From: Anthoceros angustus
Lineage: Eukaryota; Streptophyta; Anthocerotopsida; Anthocerotales; Anthocerotaceae
Assembly: GCA_010909165.1 (NCBI GenBank)
Contig: MU008173.1
Coordinates: forward strand, 1,178,001-1,242,000
Length of the DNA stretch: 64,000 bases
Direction: 5' to 3'
Below the pieces are notes generated by a model. The model saw only the letters and a program-made list of their open reading frames with translations. It did no database searches and had not been told where the DNA came from. The position numbers and the translations under genes are program-made. Positions 35,587 to 47,009 of this stretch are shown piece after piece. Numbering within the stretch: position 1 is the stretch's first letter; the number at the start of each line of letters is the position of its first letter.

Positions 35587-35785
35587 TATCGTGGTTATCG
35601 CGTAGCCACCGAACGTAAGCGGATCCATGATCGAGACCGTGAAAACGCGAGCGTAGGCAAAAGCAGATATCTTCATTGAGGTTCAAAGAAGCATTAAACA
35701 AAAAAGTGTTGTAACCGTTTTTAACCTAAGTTAATTACGAAACGATATTGGGTTAGTGTCTGATTAGGTAATTGCCAATCTAACA
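35587..35785 (-). repeat. 5' LTR of copia C
   Basis: Partner of 28,616-28,817. A further copy of it, with PBS and target duplication, lies at about 37,805-38,000 as part of the 2-kb tandem duplication. Confidence 0.9.
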
Positions 35786-35790
35786 AAGGT

Positions 35791-36880
35791 CTCGGGGAGA
35801 GCGCAGCTGTGGGGAATCTGGCCACTTTGTTCAGCGACAAGAGCAGCAGCGAGGAGGGCCAGGCGGATGGGAGGCGACCAGAGGAAGACAGAGGAGCGGC
35901 AGCGACATGGCAAGAGGTAGGTCCGTTGCACCCAACGCCCGGCGTGGGGGGTGTAGAGGAGAGCTCCTGAGGAGGAGGGGTTCTAGAGGAGGCGTCGAGG
36001 AGGGGAGCTTGGAGAGAGGAGATGACGGGGGATTGAGGAACCCGAGGAGCGGCGGCACATGGCAAGAGGTAGGTCCGTTGCACCCAACGCCCGGCGTGGG
36101 GTGTAGAGGAGAGAGCTCGAGGAGGGGTTCTAGAGGAGAAAGCGCCTGAGGAGGGAGCTTGGAGAGAGAGAGGGGGATGATTGAGGAACCCGGGGAGCGG
36201 GTCGCAAGGAAGCCAGCCATAGGGGAGGCTCGGGACTTTGGAAGTCCGGAGAGGAGGTCTTAAGTCCAATGGATCGACTAAGAAGGAGAGACGGACCAGT
36301 CCGGACTCGGGAAGAGAACGAACCCAGAGTCAACTCAAGAGGAGAGAACGGACCCGGTCCTGACTCGCTTTAAGAACCCATTCTCGTCCCATTTTCCCTC
36401 CCCTCACTTGGTTCCTTTGCTCCTCTCTCCTATTGCCCTCGTCGGTACCCATGGGTGCCTAGTTGAGTTGGGCGCTCGGGTGTGGATTGCGCACCTCCGC
36501 TGCTCCAGTCGCCGTCCAATCCAGGCTCTACATGCCTTCCACGGAGTCTCGCTAATCAAGGCCCGCCCAGCCCACCTGCTGCCGAGCTCCCGCCGGAAGA
36601 GCAGGGATCCCGAGTCCTCCACACCTGCTATCACCACCATGCATTAGGGTCCGTCACCAGAACCTGGATCAATCTCTCCAGAGTAGTCCGCCCGCTCGGT
36701 GACTCGGGACTCGCGTTAGCACTGGACACACAAGGATTTGCAAATGTAACGTGGCATCAACCCCAAAAGAAAGATCACTTTACTTGAATGGCAAAACCCC
36801 TCTTATACTACGTCCTAAGGGAGTGCCTTTATTACACTCCTAATTCGGCCTTATGGCCAACTCACTATGCACGAGCAAGT
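35791..36880 (+). repeat. GC-rich repeat, part 2 (continues the 28.6-kb sequence)
   Basis: Follows the right target duplication of copia C, so it is the other half of the host repeat. The frame NLATLFSDKSSSEEGQADGR is best open in unit 2 (38,013-38,249, RPEEDRGAAATWQEVGPLHP and EEG-type repeats). Inside are three to four 30-bp units around ggaccc-gcggtccggactca near 36,290-36,370 and, better, 38,355-38,460, coding ERTDPAVRTQ. Confidence 0.6.
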
Positions 36881-36908
36881 GGCCTTCCACTTCCGGCGTG
36901 GTCCTATC

Positions 36909-37158
36909 TATTGAAGATAGAGTGTTGAGTTATTACTTATAGTTATTATATCTAGCTATCTAGTGTATGTGTGTATATAGCTTTAATTTATTTAGCTTAC
37001 CCTTTCATTAGGGTTACGTCCCTAGGCCAAAGGTCATGTCTCTTGGCTACTAGAATAAGTCTAGTTGCTACAATCAATTTACTAATGCTTTCTTGTATTT
37101 CTACAATAATGTAATTGATAAATACTCAATTGGTTTGCACCATTTCCATATTTCGTAA
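36909..37158 (+). repeat. Extra copy of copia B 5' LTR
   Basis: A 250-bp LTR starting TATTGAAGATAG, preceded by ctatc and followed by primer site tggtatcgagc, after which sequence jumps to the copia C leader. It is a by-product of the tandem duplication rather than a solo LTR. Confidence 0.88.
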
Positions 37159-38354
37159 TGGTATCGAGCAATGCTAGGTGCGATTGCATGGTAACTTGTG
37201 ACAACTTCTTGGTGAGAATACCTATTTGCTTTTGTAGTTGGATCCGATCTTTCCTATATTTCTGGGCTATATGCGCTTGGTGCTTAAGGATGCCTACCGT
37301 AATGTTCAAGTGCCTAATTGCTATGTTGTTTGGTTGTGATGGATGGTGTTGTGAAGATGCGTGACGGAATACATGCCGGTCTTCTACACGCAATTCATAG
37401 CAACAATTACTGCAAGTGCGATATTGTTAGGAGAAGGTGGATCATAATCTCTTGAAAACCTATCTCTATTCTATTCCTTGTCATGGTGCAAGATCGCTTT
37501 GGCGCTTTTGATTACGGTCCCACTTGCTCAAAGCTCGGAATTGCTTACGCAAGGTAATATAAAGCGCTTTTCTTCCTCCTTCCAAGGGATACTCATAGGT
37601 GGTGCTTTCCAGATGGGCCGCATCGCCCCATGCCGCTAATGTAATCGAAAAATGCGTCTAATTGCTGCACCCAAGGATCGATCCTTGTGATCACCGAGTA
37701 TGCATCGCCTAGGGTTTTCGGCCTCCTATGGCGGCGTATGCTTTCAATTTGATGGTGCACCTCACCGTATGGGATCCGTACGGTCCATGGTGCTCGATAC
37801 CATATCGTGGTTATCGCGTAGCCACCGAACGTAAGCGGATCCATGATCGAGACCGGAAAAACGCGAGCGTAGGCAAAAGATATCTTCATTGAGGTTCAAA
37901 GAAGCATTAAACAAAAAGTGTTGTAAACTGCTTTTAACCTAAGTTAATTACGAAACGATATTGGGTTAGTGTCCGGTAATTGCCAATCTAACAAAGGTCT
38001 CGGGAGAGCGCGGTGAATCCGCCACTTTGTTCAAATGACAAGAGCAGCAGCGAGGAGGGCCAGGCGGATGGGAGGCGACCAGAGGAAGACAGAGGAGCGG
38101 CAGCGACATGGCAAGAGGTAGGTCCGTTGCACCCAACGCCCGGCGTGGGGGGTGTAGAGGAGAGAGCTCCGGAGGAGGGGGTTCTAGAGGAGAAAGCGTC
38201 GGAGGAGGGGAGCTTGGAGAGAGAGGGGGAGATGACGCAGGGGGATTGAGGAACCCGGGGAGCGGGTCCAGGCAAGGAAGCCAGGCCATAGGGGGAGGCT
38301 CCGGACTTTGGAAGTCCGGAGGACTGAGGAGGTCTTAAGTCCAATGGACTGGAC

Positions 38355-38460
38355 TAAGAAGGAGAGGACGGACCCAGCGGTCCGGACTCAGGAAGAGAGA
38401 ACGAACCCAGTAGTCCGAACTCAAGAGGAGAGAACGGACCCAGCGGTCCGGACTCAGTTT
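38355..38460 (+). repeat. Three 30-33-bp units coding ERTDPAVRTQ
   Basis: Perfect or near-perfect repeats around cggacccagcggtccggact. A related array lies on the other strand at 47,570-47,665. Confidence 0.75.
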
Positions 38461-38984
38461 AAGAACCCATTCTCGTCCCATTTTCCCCTCCCCCTCACTT
38501 GGTTCCTTTGCTCCTCTCTCCTATTGCCCTCGTCGGTACCCATGGGTGCCTAGTTGAAGTTGCGTCGGTGGGTGTGGATTGCAGCACCTCCGCCGCTCCG
38601 TGTCGTCCAATCCAGCTCTACATGCCTTCCACGGAGTCACAGCAGCTGGCCTCGGCCCACCGCTGCCGAGCCCCACTGGAAGAAGATCCCAGTCCTCCAC
38701 ACCTGCTATCACCACCATGCATTAGGGTCCGTCACCAGAACCTGGATCAATCTCTCCAGAGTAGTCCGCCCGCTCGGTGACTCGGGACTCGCGTTAACCT
38801 GGACACACAAGGATTTGCAAATGTAACGTGGCATCAACCCCAAAGAAAGATCACTTTACTTGAATGGCAAAACCCTCTTATACTACGTAAGGGAGTGCCT
38901 TTATTACACTCCTAATTCGCCTTATGGCCAACTCACTATGCACGTCTGCGAGCAAGTGGCCTTCCACTTCCGCGTGGTCCTATC

Positions 38985-39232
38985 TATTGAAGATAGAGTG
39001 TTGAGTTATTACTTATAGTTATTATATCTAGCTATCTAGTGTATGTGTGTATAGCTTTAATTTATTTAGCTTACCCTTTCATTAGGGTTACGTCCCTAGG
39101 CCAAAGGTCATGTCTCTTGGCTACTAGAATAAGTCTAGTTGCTACAATCAATTTACTAATGCTTTCTTGTATTTCTACAATAATGTAATTGATAAATACT
39201 CAATTGGTTTGCACCATTTCCATATTTCGTAA
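38985..39232 (+). repeat. 5' LTR of copia B
   Basis: Starts TATTGAAGATAGAGTG and ends CATATTTCGTAA. These ends were chosen because sharing between 5' and 3' copies begins and stops there and because it leaves a perfect 5-bp target duplication. Confidence 0.9.
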
Positions 39233-39244
39233 TGGTATCGAGCA
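39233..39244 (+). promoter_or_regulatory. Primer-binding site of copia B (initiator tRNA-Met)
   Basis: tggtatcgagca follows the LTR directly. The tRNA complement is TGGTATCAGAGC, so the CAG has again lost its A. Confidence 0.8.
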
Positions 39245-40286
39245 ATGCTAGGTGCGATTGCATTCACAAGAATGCACATTAAATTGTGCACATGTTGATG
39301 TGCATAAAATGTTCTTTGTGTTTGTTTCTTGATTAGAAATTAGTTTCTAATAAGAAATCAAGAAAATGTTTGAGAAACCTTTTGTAGCTATTTTTGCTTG
39401 ATTTGTTAATAGAAATTTTGCATTTCTAGAGCCGTTCTAGCGCATCATCGCCGATTGTTGCAAAGCAATCATCGCTAGAACGATCAGTATGGCAAATATC
39501 TTTATAAAATCATATAAAAATTACAATATGTTTCTTGGAATTTTCCAAAACACAAGAATTGCCAAATGAATGGCCGATCCTCGTGACGGGCAGAGGCCCG
39601 GATGGCGCCATCGCCAAATACAACATGGTGCGCAAGAGAACGCAGTGAGAAGAACTATCACGATCTTCACCATCGCGCCGCCCACCGAGGACTCCTCACA
39701 ATCTCCCAAATGTGCAACCCGCCATTGTTGGTAACGGCAATCCTCGGGTTTCCTAACCACAAACGTAGCACCACATACCAAAGATCACACATTTAAGTTC
39801 TAGACTAGAATCACAACAATGACATGTAGATGACGCTTTGAAAACATAAGTCGAAAGCTTGCTGCTTCGAGGACTTACAATCGTTGTCGGATCGATTGGT
39901 CACTTGGATTTCAAATTGCTTGCTTTGTTGAGGCCTCGCTCTTCTTGCTAACCCCGCAATCGAGGGATTTTGTAAGCATGCTACAAAACTAACAAGCATC
40001 ACAAATTTGAGAATCCAAACTCGTGTCCATCCCGCATGACCTATTCCTTTAATCGGGAGATTAGGAAACACAACATAAGGAAAAGGTAGATAGGAGTTGG
40101 TCAATTTGCAGTCGACCAACGATCGAACCCATCTTACCTCAGAAACGGCTGCATTGCAGCCCATCCTGATGCACGTGTAGCATCATAACTCTTCTCGAAT
40201 CCTCACACCGTAGCTTCACAGTCACACAGTGCATTAGAAATTCATCCATAAAATCCTCACCGTGAGGGGACTAACGATCCCTAAAC
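39245..40286 (+). other. Untranslated leader of copia B
   Basis: About 1 kb between primer site and gag start. It matches 3,235-4,190 of element A in order, with an AT-rich first part. No gene. Confidence 0.65.
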
Positions 40287-42440
40287 ATGGGTGACTCTAA
40301 TTTAGCTGGGAGGGATTCAAAGAGAAGGATAGATTCGGGGCGATTATGACATCCGGGTACTTAGAATGCGTGGTGCCCTTCAAAACAAGCCAGGCCGGGT
40401 TCATGGGACGTCAAAGTCTCCTGTAATCGTGGCACCCCTCACCGCGATCAAGGCACTTGATGCTTGGACCATAAGGAGCGCACAGCCTTCCCACGGAGTG
40501 GTCCGTCGATCGACATGTTGAGAGACTGGTTGCAAAACCTCACCGATATTTGGACGCTGGCTCCAAAGTCTATTTTGGAACCGATGACACAAGTCAAATG
40601 AGATCAACATACAAAACTTGAAGATGAAAGAAGGAGAATCCATTGAAAACACGACTACCTTGGATCCCTAGTCTCCAAGTTTGAAAGTGCACAGGATAGT
40701 GTGAAGGACCGCTCTCATTCGCATTTCATGATGTCACTCCTCGAATCTTGGGCACATTTCGTGACCTCATTCAACACCTCGCAACTACAAGGGCGGAAGA
40801 TTGCCCAGTGCAGTGTTGATCTCCCAAAACAACATTTGCAATTAGTGGGAGCTCTTCTTCGTGAAGAAGTCACAAGAGGACAATTCAAACGTCGTAAAAT
40901 GCAAGCTTTGTACACTAACAACAAAGGAAAGGGCAAGAAGCCCAACTGAGGTAGACAAAATACCTGTGCTAGTAGCTCGCAAGGAGTCTCTACACCAAGA
41001 AGCCCAAGAAGGCTGGAAAGTGCCACCGTGCCAAATTCGAGGCCATTGGGAGTCCGAGTGTCGAAGAAGCGAGTACCTCGCAAGGAGGGCAACTCCACTT
41101 CTCGACACATGTTGTGGTGACTAAACAAGGCTCTACTGCACCTCACCGATATTTGGACGCTGCTCCAAAGTCTATTTCCGGAACCGATGACACAAGTCAA
41201 ATGACAAAGACTTCGCAACATACAAAACTTGAAGATGAAAGAAGGAGAATCCATTGAAAACACGACTACCTTCGATCCCTAGTCTCCAAGTTTGAAAGTG
41301 CATGTGATAGTGTGAAGGACCGTGCTCTCATTCTTCATTTCATGATGTCACTCGAATCTTGGGCACATTTCGTGACCTCATTCAACACCTCGCAACTACA
41401 AGGGCGGAAGATTGCCCAGCGCAGTGTTGATCTCCCAAAACAACATTTGCAATTAGTGGGAGCTCTTCTTCGTGAAGAAGTCACAAGAGGACAATTCAAA
41501 CGTCGTAAAATGCAAGCTTTGTACACTAACAACAAAGGAAAGGGCAAGAAGCCCAACTGAGGTAGACAAAATACCTGTGCTAGTAGCTCGCAAGGAGTCT
41601 CTACACCAAGAAGCCCAAGAAGGCTGGAAAGTGCCACCGTGCCAAATTCGAGGCCATTGGGAGTCCGAGTGTCGAAGAAGCGAGTACCTCGCAAGGAGGG
41701 CAACTCCACTTCTCGACACATGTTGTGGTGACTAAACAAGGCTCTACTGCACCTCACCGATATTTGGACGCTGCTCCAAAGTCTATTTCCGGAACCGATG
41801 ACACAAGTCAAATGACAAAGACTTGCAACATACAAAACTTGAAGATGAAAGAAGGAGAATCCATTGAAAACACGACTACCTTCGATCCCTAGTCTCCAAG
41901 TTTGAAAGTGCATGTGATAGTGTGAAGGACCGTGCTCTCATTCTTCATTTCATGATGTCACTCGAATCTTGGGCACATTTCGTGACCTCATTCAACACCT
42001 CGCAACTACAAGGGCGGAAGATTGCCCAGCGCAGTGTTGATCTCCCAAAACAACATTTGCAATTAGTGGGAGCTCTTCTTGAAGAAGTCACAAGAGGACA
42101 ATTCAAACGTCTGGTAAATGCAAGCTTTGTACACTAACAACAAAGGAAAGGGCAAGAAGCCCAACTCGAGGTAGACAAAATACCTCGTGCTAGTAGCTCG
42201 CAAGGAGCCTCTACACCAAGAAGCCCAAGAAGGCGGAAAGTGCCACCGTGCCAAATTCCGTGCCATTGGGAGTCTGAGTGTCGAAAGAAGCGAGTACCTC
42301 GCAAGGAGGGCAACTCCACTTCTCAGACACATGTTGTGGTGACTAAACAAGGCTCGGCTGCAGCCCTCACTGTAGGGACCAGGGAGTTTTCCTACCCTCT
42401 TGCTAACCCCACATGCTTGTCTGCAAATACTCAAGGCAAA
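40287..42440 (+). pseudogene. Copia B gag, with a 610-bp segment in tandem three times (broken)
   Basis: The gag start MGDSNLAGRDSKRRIDSG is at 40,287. The central gag piece (ESWAHFVTSFNTSQLQGRKI, VDLPKQHLQLVGALLREEVT, YTNNKGKGKK) occurs near 40,740, 41,345 and 41,960. The later boundaries run gctctactgca into cctcaccgatatttgg (41,140 and 41,749), where cctcac is shared by both ends. The zinc knuckle is damaged: element A has ccactggtgcc, B has ccaccgtgcc. Confidence 0.85.
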
Positions 42441-43640
42441 CCCATACAGGAGTGGTTCCTTGATACAGGTGCAACAGCGCACATCTGTTTCGACAGAAGT
42501 TCATTCGTCACATACAGGTTAGTTCACAACAGATTTGTTTACCTAGGTGACGATAGTAGGCTTGCGTGCTCTGGTGTTGGCACCGTCAAGCTACCTGTCC
42601 CTTCAGGCATCACACTCTTGCTTACAGATGTGTATCATGTGCCTGAAATGACAAGAAACTTGATTTCTAATAGAAGGTTGAACATGGATAATCAAAGTCA
42701 CATCCTCTTCACTCCGATGTAATGTAGGATTATAGATGCTTTTGATCATCGCAAAATCCTAGCCTATGGATCATCTCGACCATGATCTCTTTAGATCGCA
42801 CACTCACACCATCATGCCAAGGCTAGCCTAGCTTCAAGGTCGCTCGAGAGCAAAGCAAGAAGAACAAGCTAGGTTATGGCATGCACGCTTAGGTCACCCT
42901 CACAGAAAGTTGCAAAAACTAGTCGCTAGTGACTGTGTTGATGGTAAAATTGGCGCTTGCCATCCTTACCTCTCGTGAAGCCTGTGCTGTCCAAACGTCA
43001 TCAAGCCTTCAAGAACAAGACTCCTCACGAGCTTCCAAGTGCTTGAACTTGTGCACATCGACATATGTGGGCCACTCCCTCAATCGGTGGTGGCGATACT
43101 TCCTTACATTCACAGACGACAAGACGAGATTTGTCATGGCTTACATCTTGAAAGCTAAAAGTGAATGCTTCTCTCTGTTCAAAGACTACATGAAACTTGC
43201 AGAGAGATGGACAGGAAAATCGCTGAAAGTCCTACGTTCAGACAATGGTGGAGAATTCACATCTAATGAATTCCAGACCTACTGTAAGGACGAAGGGATA
43301 GGCAGACAACTTACAGTTGTGTATACGCCGCAACAGAATGGCGTTGCCGAGCGCTTGAACTTGACACTGCAGGAGATGGTCTCCTCTATGCTTCACCAAG
43401 CCTCTTTGCCACTATCCTACTGGGCTGAAGCCCTTATGACAGCTGTGTATTTACGTAATGATCGCCTACACCGCTGCGTGATTGGATGACCCCTTTGAAG
43501 CTTTCTATGGCAAGCCGCCTATCCAACATCTTCGCACTTTCGGATGCATCGCTTTTGCTTTCATCCCTAAGGCCAAGCGAACCAAGTTAGTCGCTAAGGC
43601 CAAGAAGTACCTCATGATAGGATACATCAAGGTATAAAAG
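42441..43640 (+). pseudogene. Copia B protease and integrase
   Basis: The aspartic protease motif WFLDTGATAHIC is intact at about 42,450, followed by YLGDDSRLACSGVGTVKLPV. The integrase core is the best preserved in the window: TFTDDKTRFVMAYILKAKSE, KVLRSDNGGEFTSN and YTPQQNGVAERLN (D-D-E context) in one open frame 42,929-43,489. Frames break before (near 42,720) and after (near 43,470). Confidence 0.88.
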
Positions 43641-43674
43641 CTTATAAGTCGTATGACGACTCGAACAAGGTGGT

Positions 43675-44880
43675 CTATGCACGAGCGTGACCTTTGATGA
43701 AGGTCGAACTTGGCAGCAAGTGGGAGCTACTCCCACACAGGAGGACTTTGATCTTTCTGCCTTGCCTGACGTCACTGTTTTCGATGATTCTGCTCTTGCG
43801 GAGATTGCTCCTGCAGGGGGGGAAGAACAACAGCAAAATGATGCTCAGGAGCAAGGAGATGAACCAGAAAATTTTGCTGAACATTTGCAGCAGCAACCTC
43901 CTCCAGTTGCAGAACCTGAACCAGCTGACCTTTTACCTGATCCACCAGACCCCGATCCAGACATTGACGAGGATGAGGCTGAAGATGCTCATCTTCTTGA
44001 CAGTGATGCCGAGGTTGAACCTGAGATTCAACCCTTGCCTAAAGCTCCACCACAACCTGAGCGCCGTTATCCTGCAAGAGATAGATGGGCACCGACATCA
44101 AGGACTTTAGAAAACCAACAGCTAATGCAGCCACTTCGGATCCTATCGAACCTCAATCCTACGAAGAAGCTCTTAGTCCCGATGCCGCAGAGTGGAAAAG
44201 GCAATTCAATTAGAATATGATTCACGATCAAAATGGAACATGGGAACTAGCTAAGTTACCTGGACGTAAGGTGGTGTCTTGCAAGTGGGTCTTCAAAGCG
44301 AAGGTAAAGGCTGATGGAAGTTTTGATAGGTACAAAGCACGACTTGTAGCTCGTGGTTTTCGCAAGTGCCCGGTCTCGATTACTTCAAACATATGCTCTG
44401 TGATGAAGCCGCCACCTTTCGCACAACTGCCTCGGCAAGACATCAAGACTACGAGTTAGACATGTTTGATGTAAAGACCGCATTTTACATGGCAAGTTGG
44501 ACACAAATCTACATGCAGCCCTCGGGATACAAGTAAAAGGCAAGGAAGATCATGTCTTGCGCCTAATAAAACCCTCTATGGCTCAAGCAATCAAGATTAG
44601 AGTGGAATCTTCTGGATGAAGAACTGCGTGCACTTGGATTCGTGAAATGTGTTTGAGACTGTATGTTTACAGATCCGTGACGTTGTGTGCTATCTCGCAG
44701 GTGTATGTTGATGATTTGATTCTATCCCGCAATAGCCCCACATTCATCACCAAAGTTAACAAGTCGCTATCTACCAAGTTTGAAATGACTAACCTTGGAG
44801 CACTTGAGCTCGGGAATCCTTATTCGAGGGATAGAAAAACAGATCTATATCTCTCACACCTCGATACTGCTAGAATGTGA
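43675..44880 (+). pseudogene. Copia B reverse transcriptase (broken)
   Basis: Acidic linker (VTFDEGRTWQQVGATPTQED, then Pro/Glu/Asp-rich), then RT: VVSCKWVFKAKVKADGSFDR, YKARLVARGF, MFDVKT, and the catalytic VYVDDLILS near 44,700. The YVDD box is intact, unlike in A. Four or more frameshifts. Confidence 0.88.
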
Positions 44881-44895
44881 CGCTTGGCTTGAAGG

Positions 44896-45620
44896 ATGCA
44901 ACCAGCGACTCCACCGCCATCCGGATCGAAATTTAGCAAGTCCATGTGTCCCGAAACCAAAAAGGACATAGAAGACATGAGGTCGGTCCCCTACAGAAAG
45001 GGAGTTGGCAAACTTATCTATGCTGCCAACACTACACGACCTGATGTAGCCTACACCACAAGTGTGCTCTCGCAATACCTCGAGAACCCTGGTCAAACGC
45101 ACAGGACTGGTGTTAAGAGGGTGGTTAGGTATCTGAAGGGAACATCCAACATTGGGATTCGATTCAGACACATACCTGGCACACCACTTGAGCTGGACGT
45201 ATATACTGACTCGATTATGCTGGTGACATAGATACACGGAGGTCGTTGTCCGGGTGTCATGGTGGCGGAGGGCCCATATGCTGGTCAAGCAAGAAGCAAC
45301 CAGCTTGCAACTTCCAAAGACCGTCGAATATCGGGTCCTCACATCCGCGCTAAAGAAATAGCTTGGTGCAAGCTAATGTTTAAGGAGCCGGGATTGCCAC
45401 TCCCTACTTGCACCACTATTAGAACCGACAACCAAGGATCCATGAACTGGCCAAGAACCCCTGCTTTTCACTCCCGCAGTCACGTGGAAGTGGAATACCA
45501 CTTCATTAGGGATCTTATCAAATCAGTCGATTACACGGAGTATGTACCAACAGCAGATAATCCAGCAGATTTGTTCACAAAAGCCCCGAGTAGGGACGCA
45601 CACAACAGCACATGAAAAGT
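44896..45620 (+). pseudogene. Copia B RNase H (broken)
   Basis: KKDIEDMRSVPYRKGVGKLI, ANTTRPDVAYTTSVLSQYLE, GVKRVVRYLKGTSNIGIRF, then AKEIAWCKLMFKEPGLPLPT, VEVEYHFIRDLIKS and PTADNPADLFTKAP. The STEAEY-equivalent stretch near 45,310 is garbled. Confidence 0.85.
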
Positions 45621-47009
45621 TTGGGCATGGGCAGCACGAGGGCTACCCAGAGGCCAAGCAAAACCAATCCTAACCTAGCCTATGAGCTAGGAACAAAATC
45701 ATCTGCCGCATCGGATCATCATAGCTTGAGAGAGATCAGAAGGGACCTCCTACTCACAAGTAGAGGAGTCTCAAATCTTCTCCCAAGATGCATAGCTGTC
45801 CGATGAAGTAGAGAATGTCTCACCACGAGGGCTACCTGAGAGGCCAAGCAAAACCAATCCTAACCTAGCCTATGAGCTAGGAACAGCCCCAATCACCGCC
45901 ATCGGATCATCATAGCTTGGAGAGATCAAAGGGACCTCCTACTCACAGTAGAGGAGTCTCAAATCTTCTCCCAAGATGCATAGCTGTCCGATGAAGTAGA
46001 GAATGTCTCACCACCGAACGAGGGAGTTTCTTCTCTTCTCTCTCGTAGGAGATCCTCTCCTTGGTGCCCGGCTCTCCTCGCCTAAGCTGCCTCGATCCTG
46101 TGAGGGGCGAGTGGTCATAGGAAAAGGTAGTGAATTCATGCCAGACTGCAGGGGTTTAGGAAAAATTGGCAACTAAATGTGGCGTAAAGGATTACGCCCA
46201 AACAGAAGAGTAATACTTACTATAGAAGCTTATGATGTGGTCATCAAAGCCTGGACAGTTCTGGACACGGACTCTCACCATCTTCAGTCCTGTGACCAAG
46301 CACCTGTACCAAACAGATTTCCTGGCAACCGAGCACAACCGAGGGTAACAATTTTCGTCTCCGACGACTCGTTCTTAGGCTCGGGGAACTTGGGTGGTGC
46401 AGGAGGATGTGGCTCGCCAGATGCATACTTGAACTCACCCTTCTCGCACCTGCGGGCATCAAACGAAGCTCGAGAAAATAACTGGCTTACAGGCTGCTGG
46501 GGTGCAGGGCGACGAGGTGGAGCTCCCATCTCTGGTCTTCCTGCAGGGGCTCTTGCTCCACTTGCCGTGCTGCCGCCCGCTCCTCAAGCACGGCGTCGTT
46601 CCTTCTGCCCCTAGGCGCGGCCCGCCAAGACCCACTGTGTCAGAGTGGTTACTCCCTTTGCCTCACTCGGGAGATGGAGGCTCGTTCTAGCCGCAGCGCA
46701 AACCTACCTAGAGCATCCCTCCGTAGACACGCTGGCAGGTGAGGACAGTCCATGCGAAAGATGAAGACATCTTGCCTAGGAGCGCCACGCCTAGAAGTGT
46801 GAAAGAATGAAGACCGGAACGTAAAGGCAAGCTATTATGCTTATGGCACACCTGTAAGGGGCCGCCTTCACACAGAGCTGTTCCATTACGCCAGTCGCCT
46901 GGGTCACAACTGCACACACACACACGCACTCAAGCTCAACCGCTACAGTCTGCACAAGGTGCTCGCGGAGAAGAAGACTGTACACTATGCAATAATCAAC
47001 AAGTGGGAG
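45621..47009 (+). other. 3' non-coding part of copia B
   Basis: A roughly 180-bp segment is duplicated in tandem: acccagaggccaagcaaaac at 45,646 and acctgagaggccaagc at 45,834. The rest matches the A equivalent in patches. It ends in the purine tract before the 3' LTR. ORFs here have no recognisable domain. Confidence 0.6.

Larger units (their letters stand above)
28616..35785 (-). mobile_element. Ty1/copia element C, 7.17 kb, both LTRs, target duplication AAGGT
   Basis: LTRs of 202 bp (28,616-28,817) and 199 bp (35,587-35,785) in direct orientation start TGTTAGATTGGC on the minus strand. The 5-mer aaggt flanks both outer ends (28,611-28,615 and 35,786-35,790). A primer-binding site lies just inside the right LTR. 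Minus-strand coding runs gag (about 34,500-34,020), integrase (33,470-32,640), RT (32,270-31,550) and RT/RNase H (31,541-29,058), the copia order, all broken by frameshifts. It sits in the GC-rich repeat and is younger than it. Part of its pol is duplicated in tandem. Confidence 0.9.
34949..39255. repeat. Tandem duplication of 2.2 and 2.1 kb spanning copia C end, GC-rich repeat and copia B 5' LTR
   Basis: Unit 1 is 34,949-37,181 and unit 2 is 37,182-39,255. Each starts gattgcatggtaacttgtga, and each of the three boundaries contains the 8-mer gattgcat (34,949, 37,182, 39,256). Every unit holds the gag-leader end of copia C with its 5' LTR, the GC-rich stretch, and a 250-bp copia B LTR plus primer site. 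The units differ by 159 bp in total length through many small gaps. Confidence 0.9.

Noticed and set aside
36909-37158. A solo LTR formed by recombination
   Set aside because: It is followed by the primer site and is part of a longer duplicated unit, so duplication explains it better.
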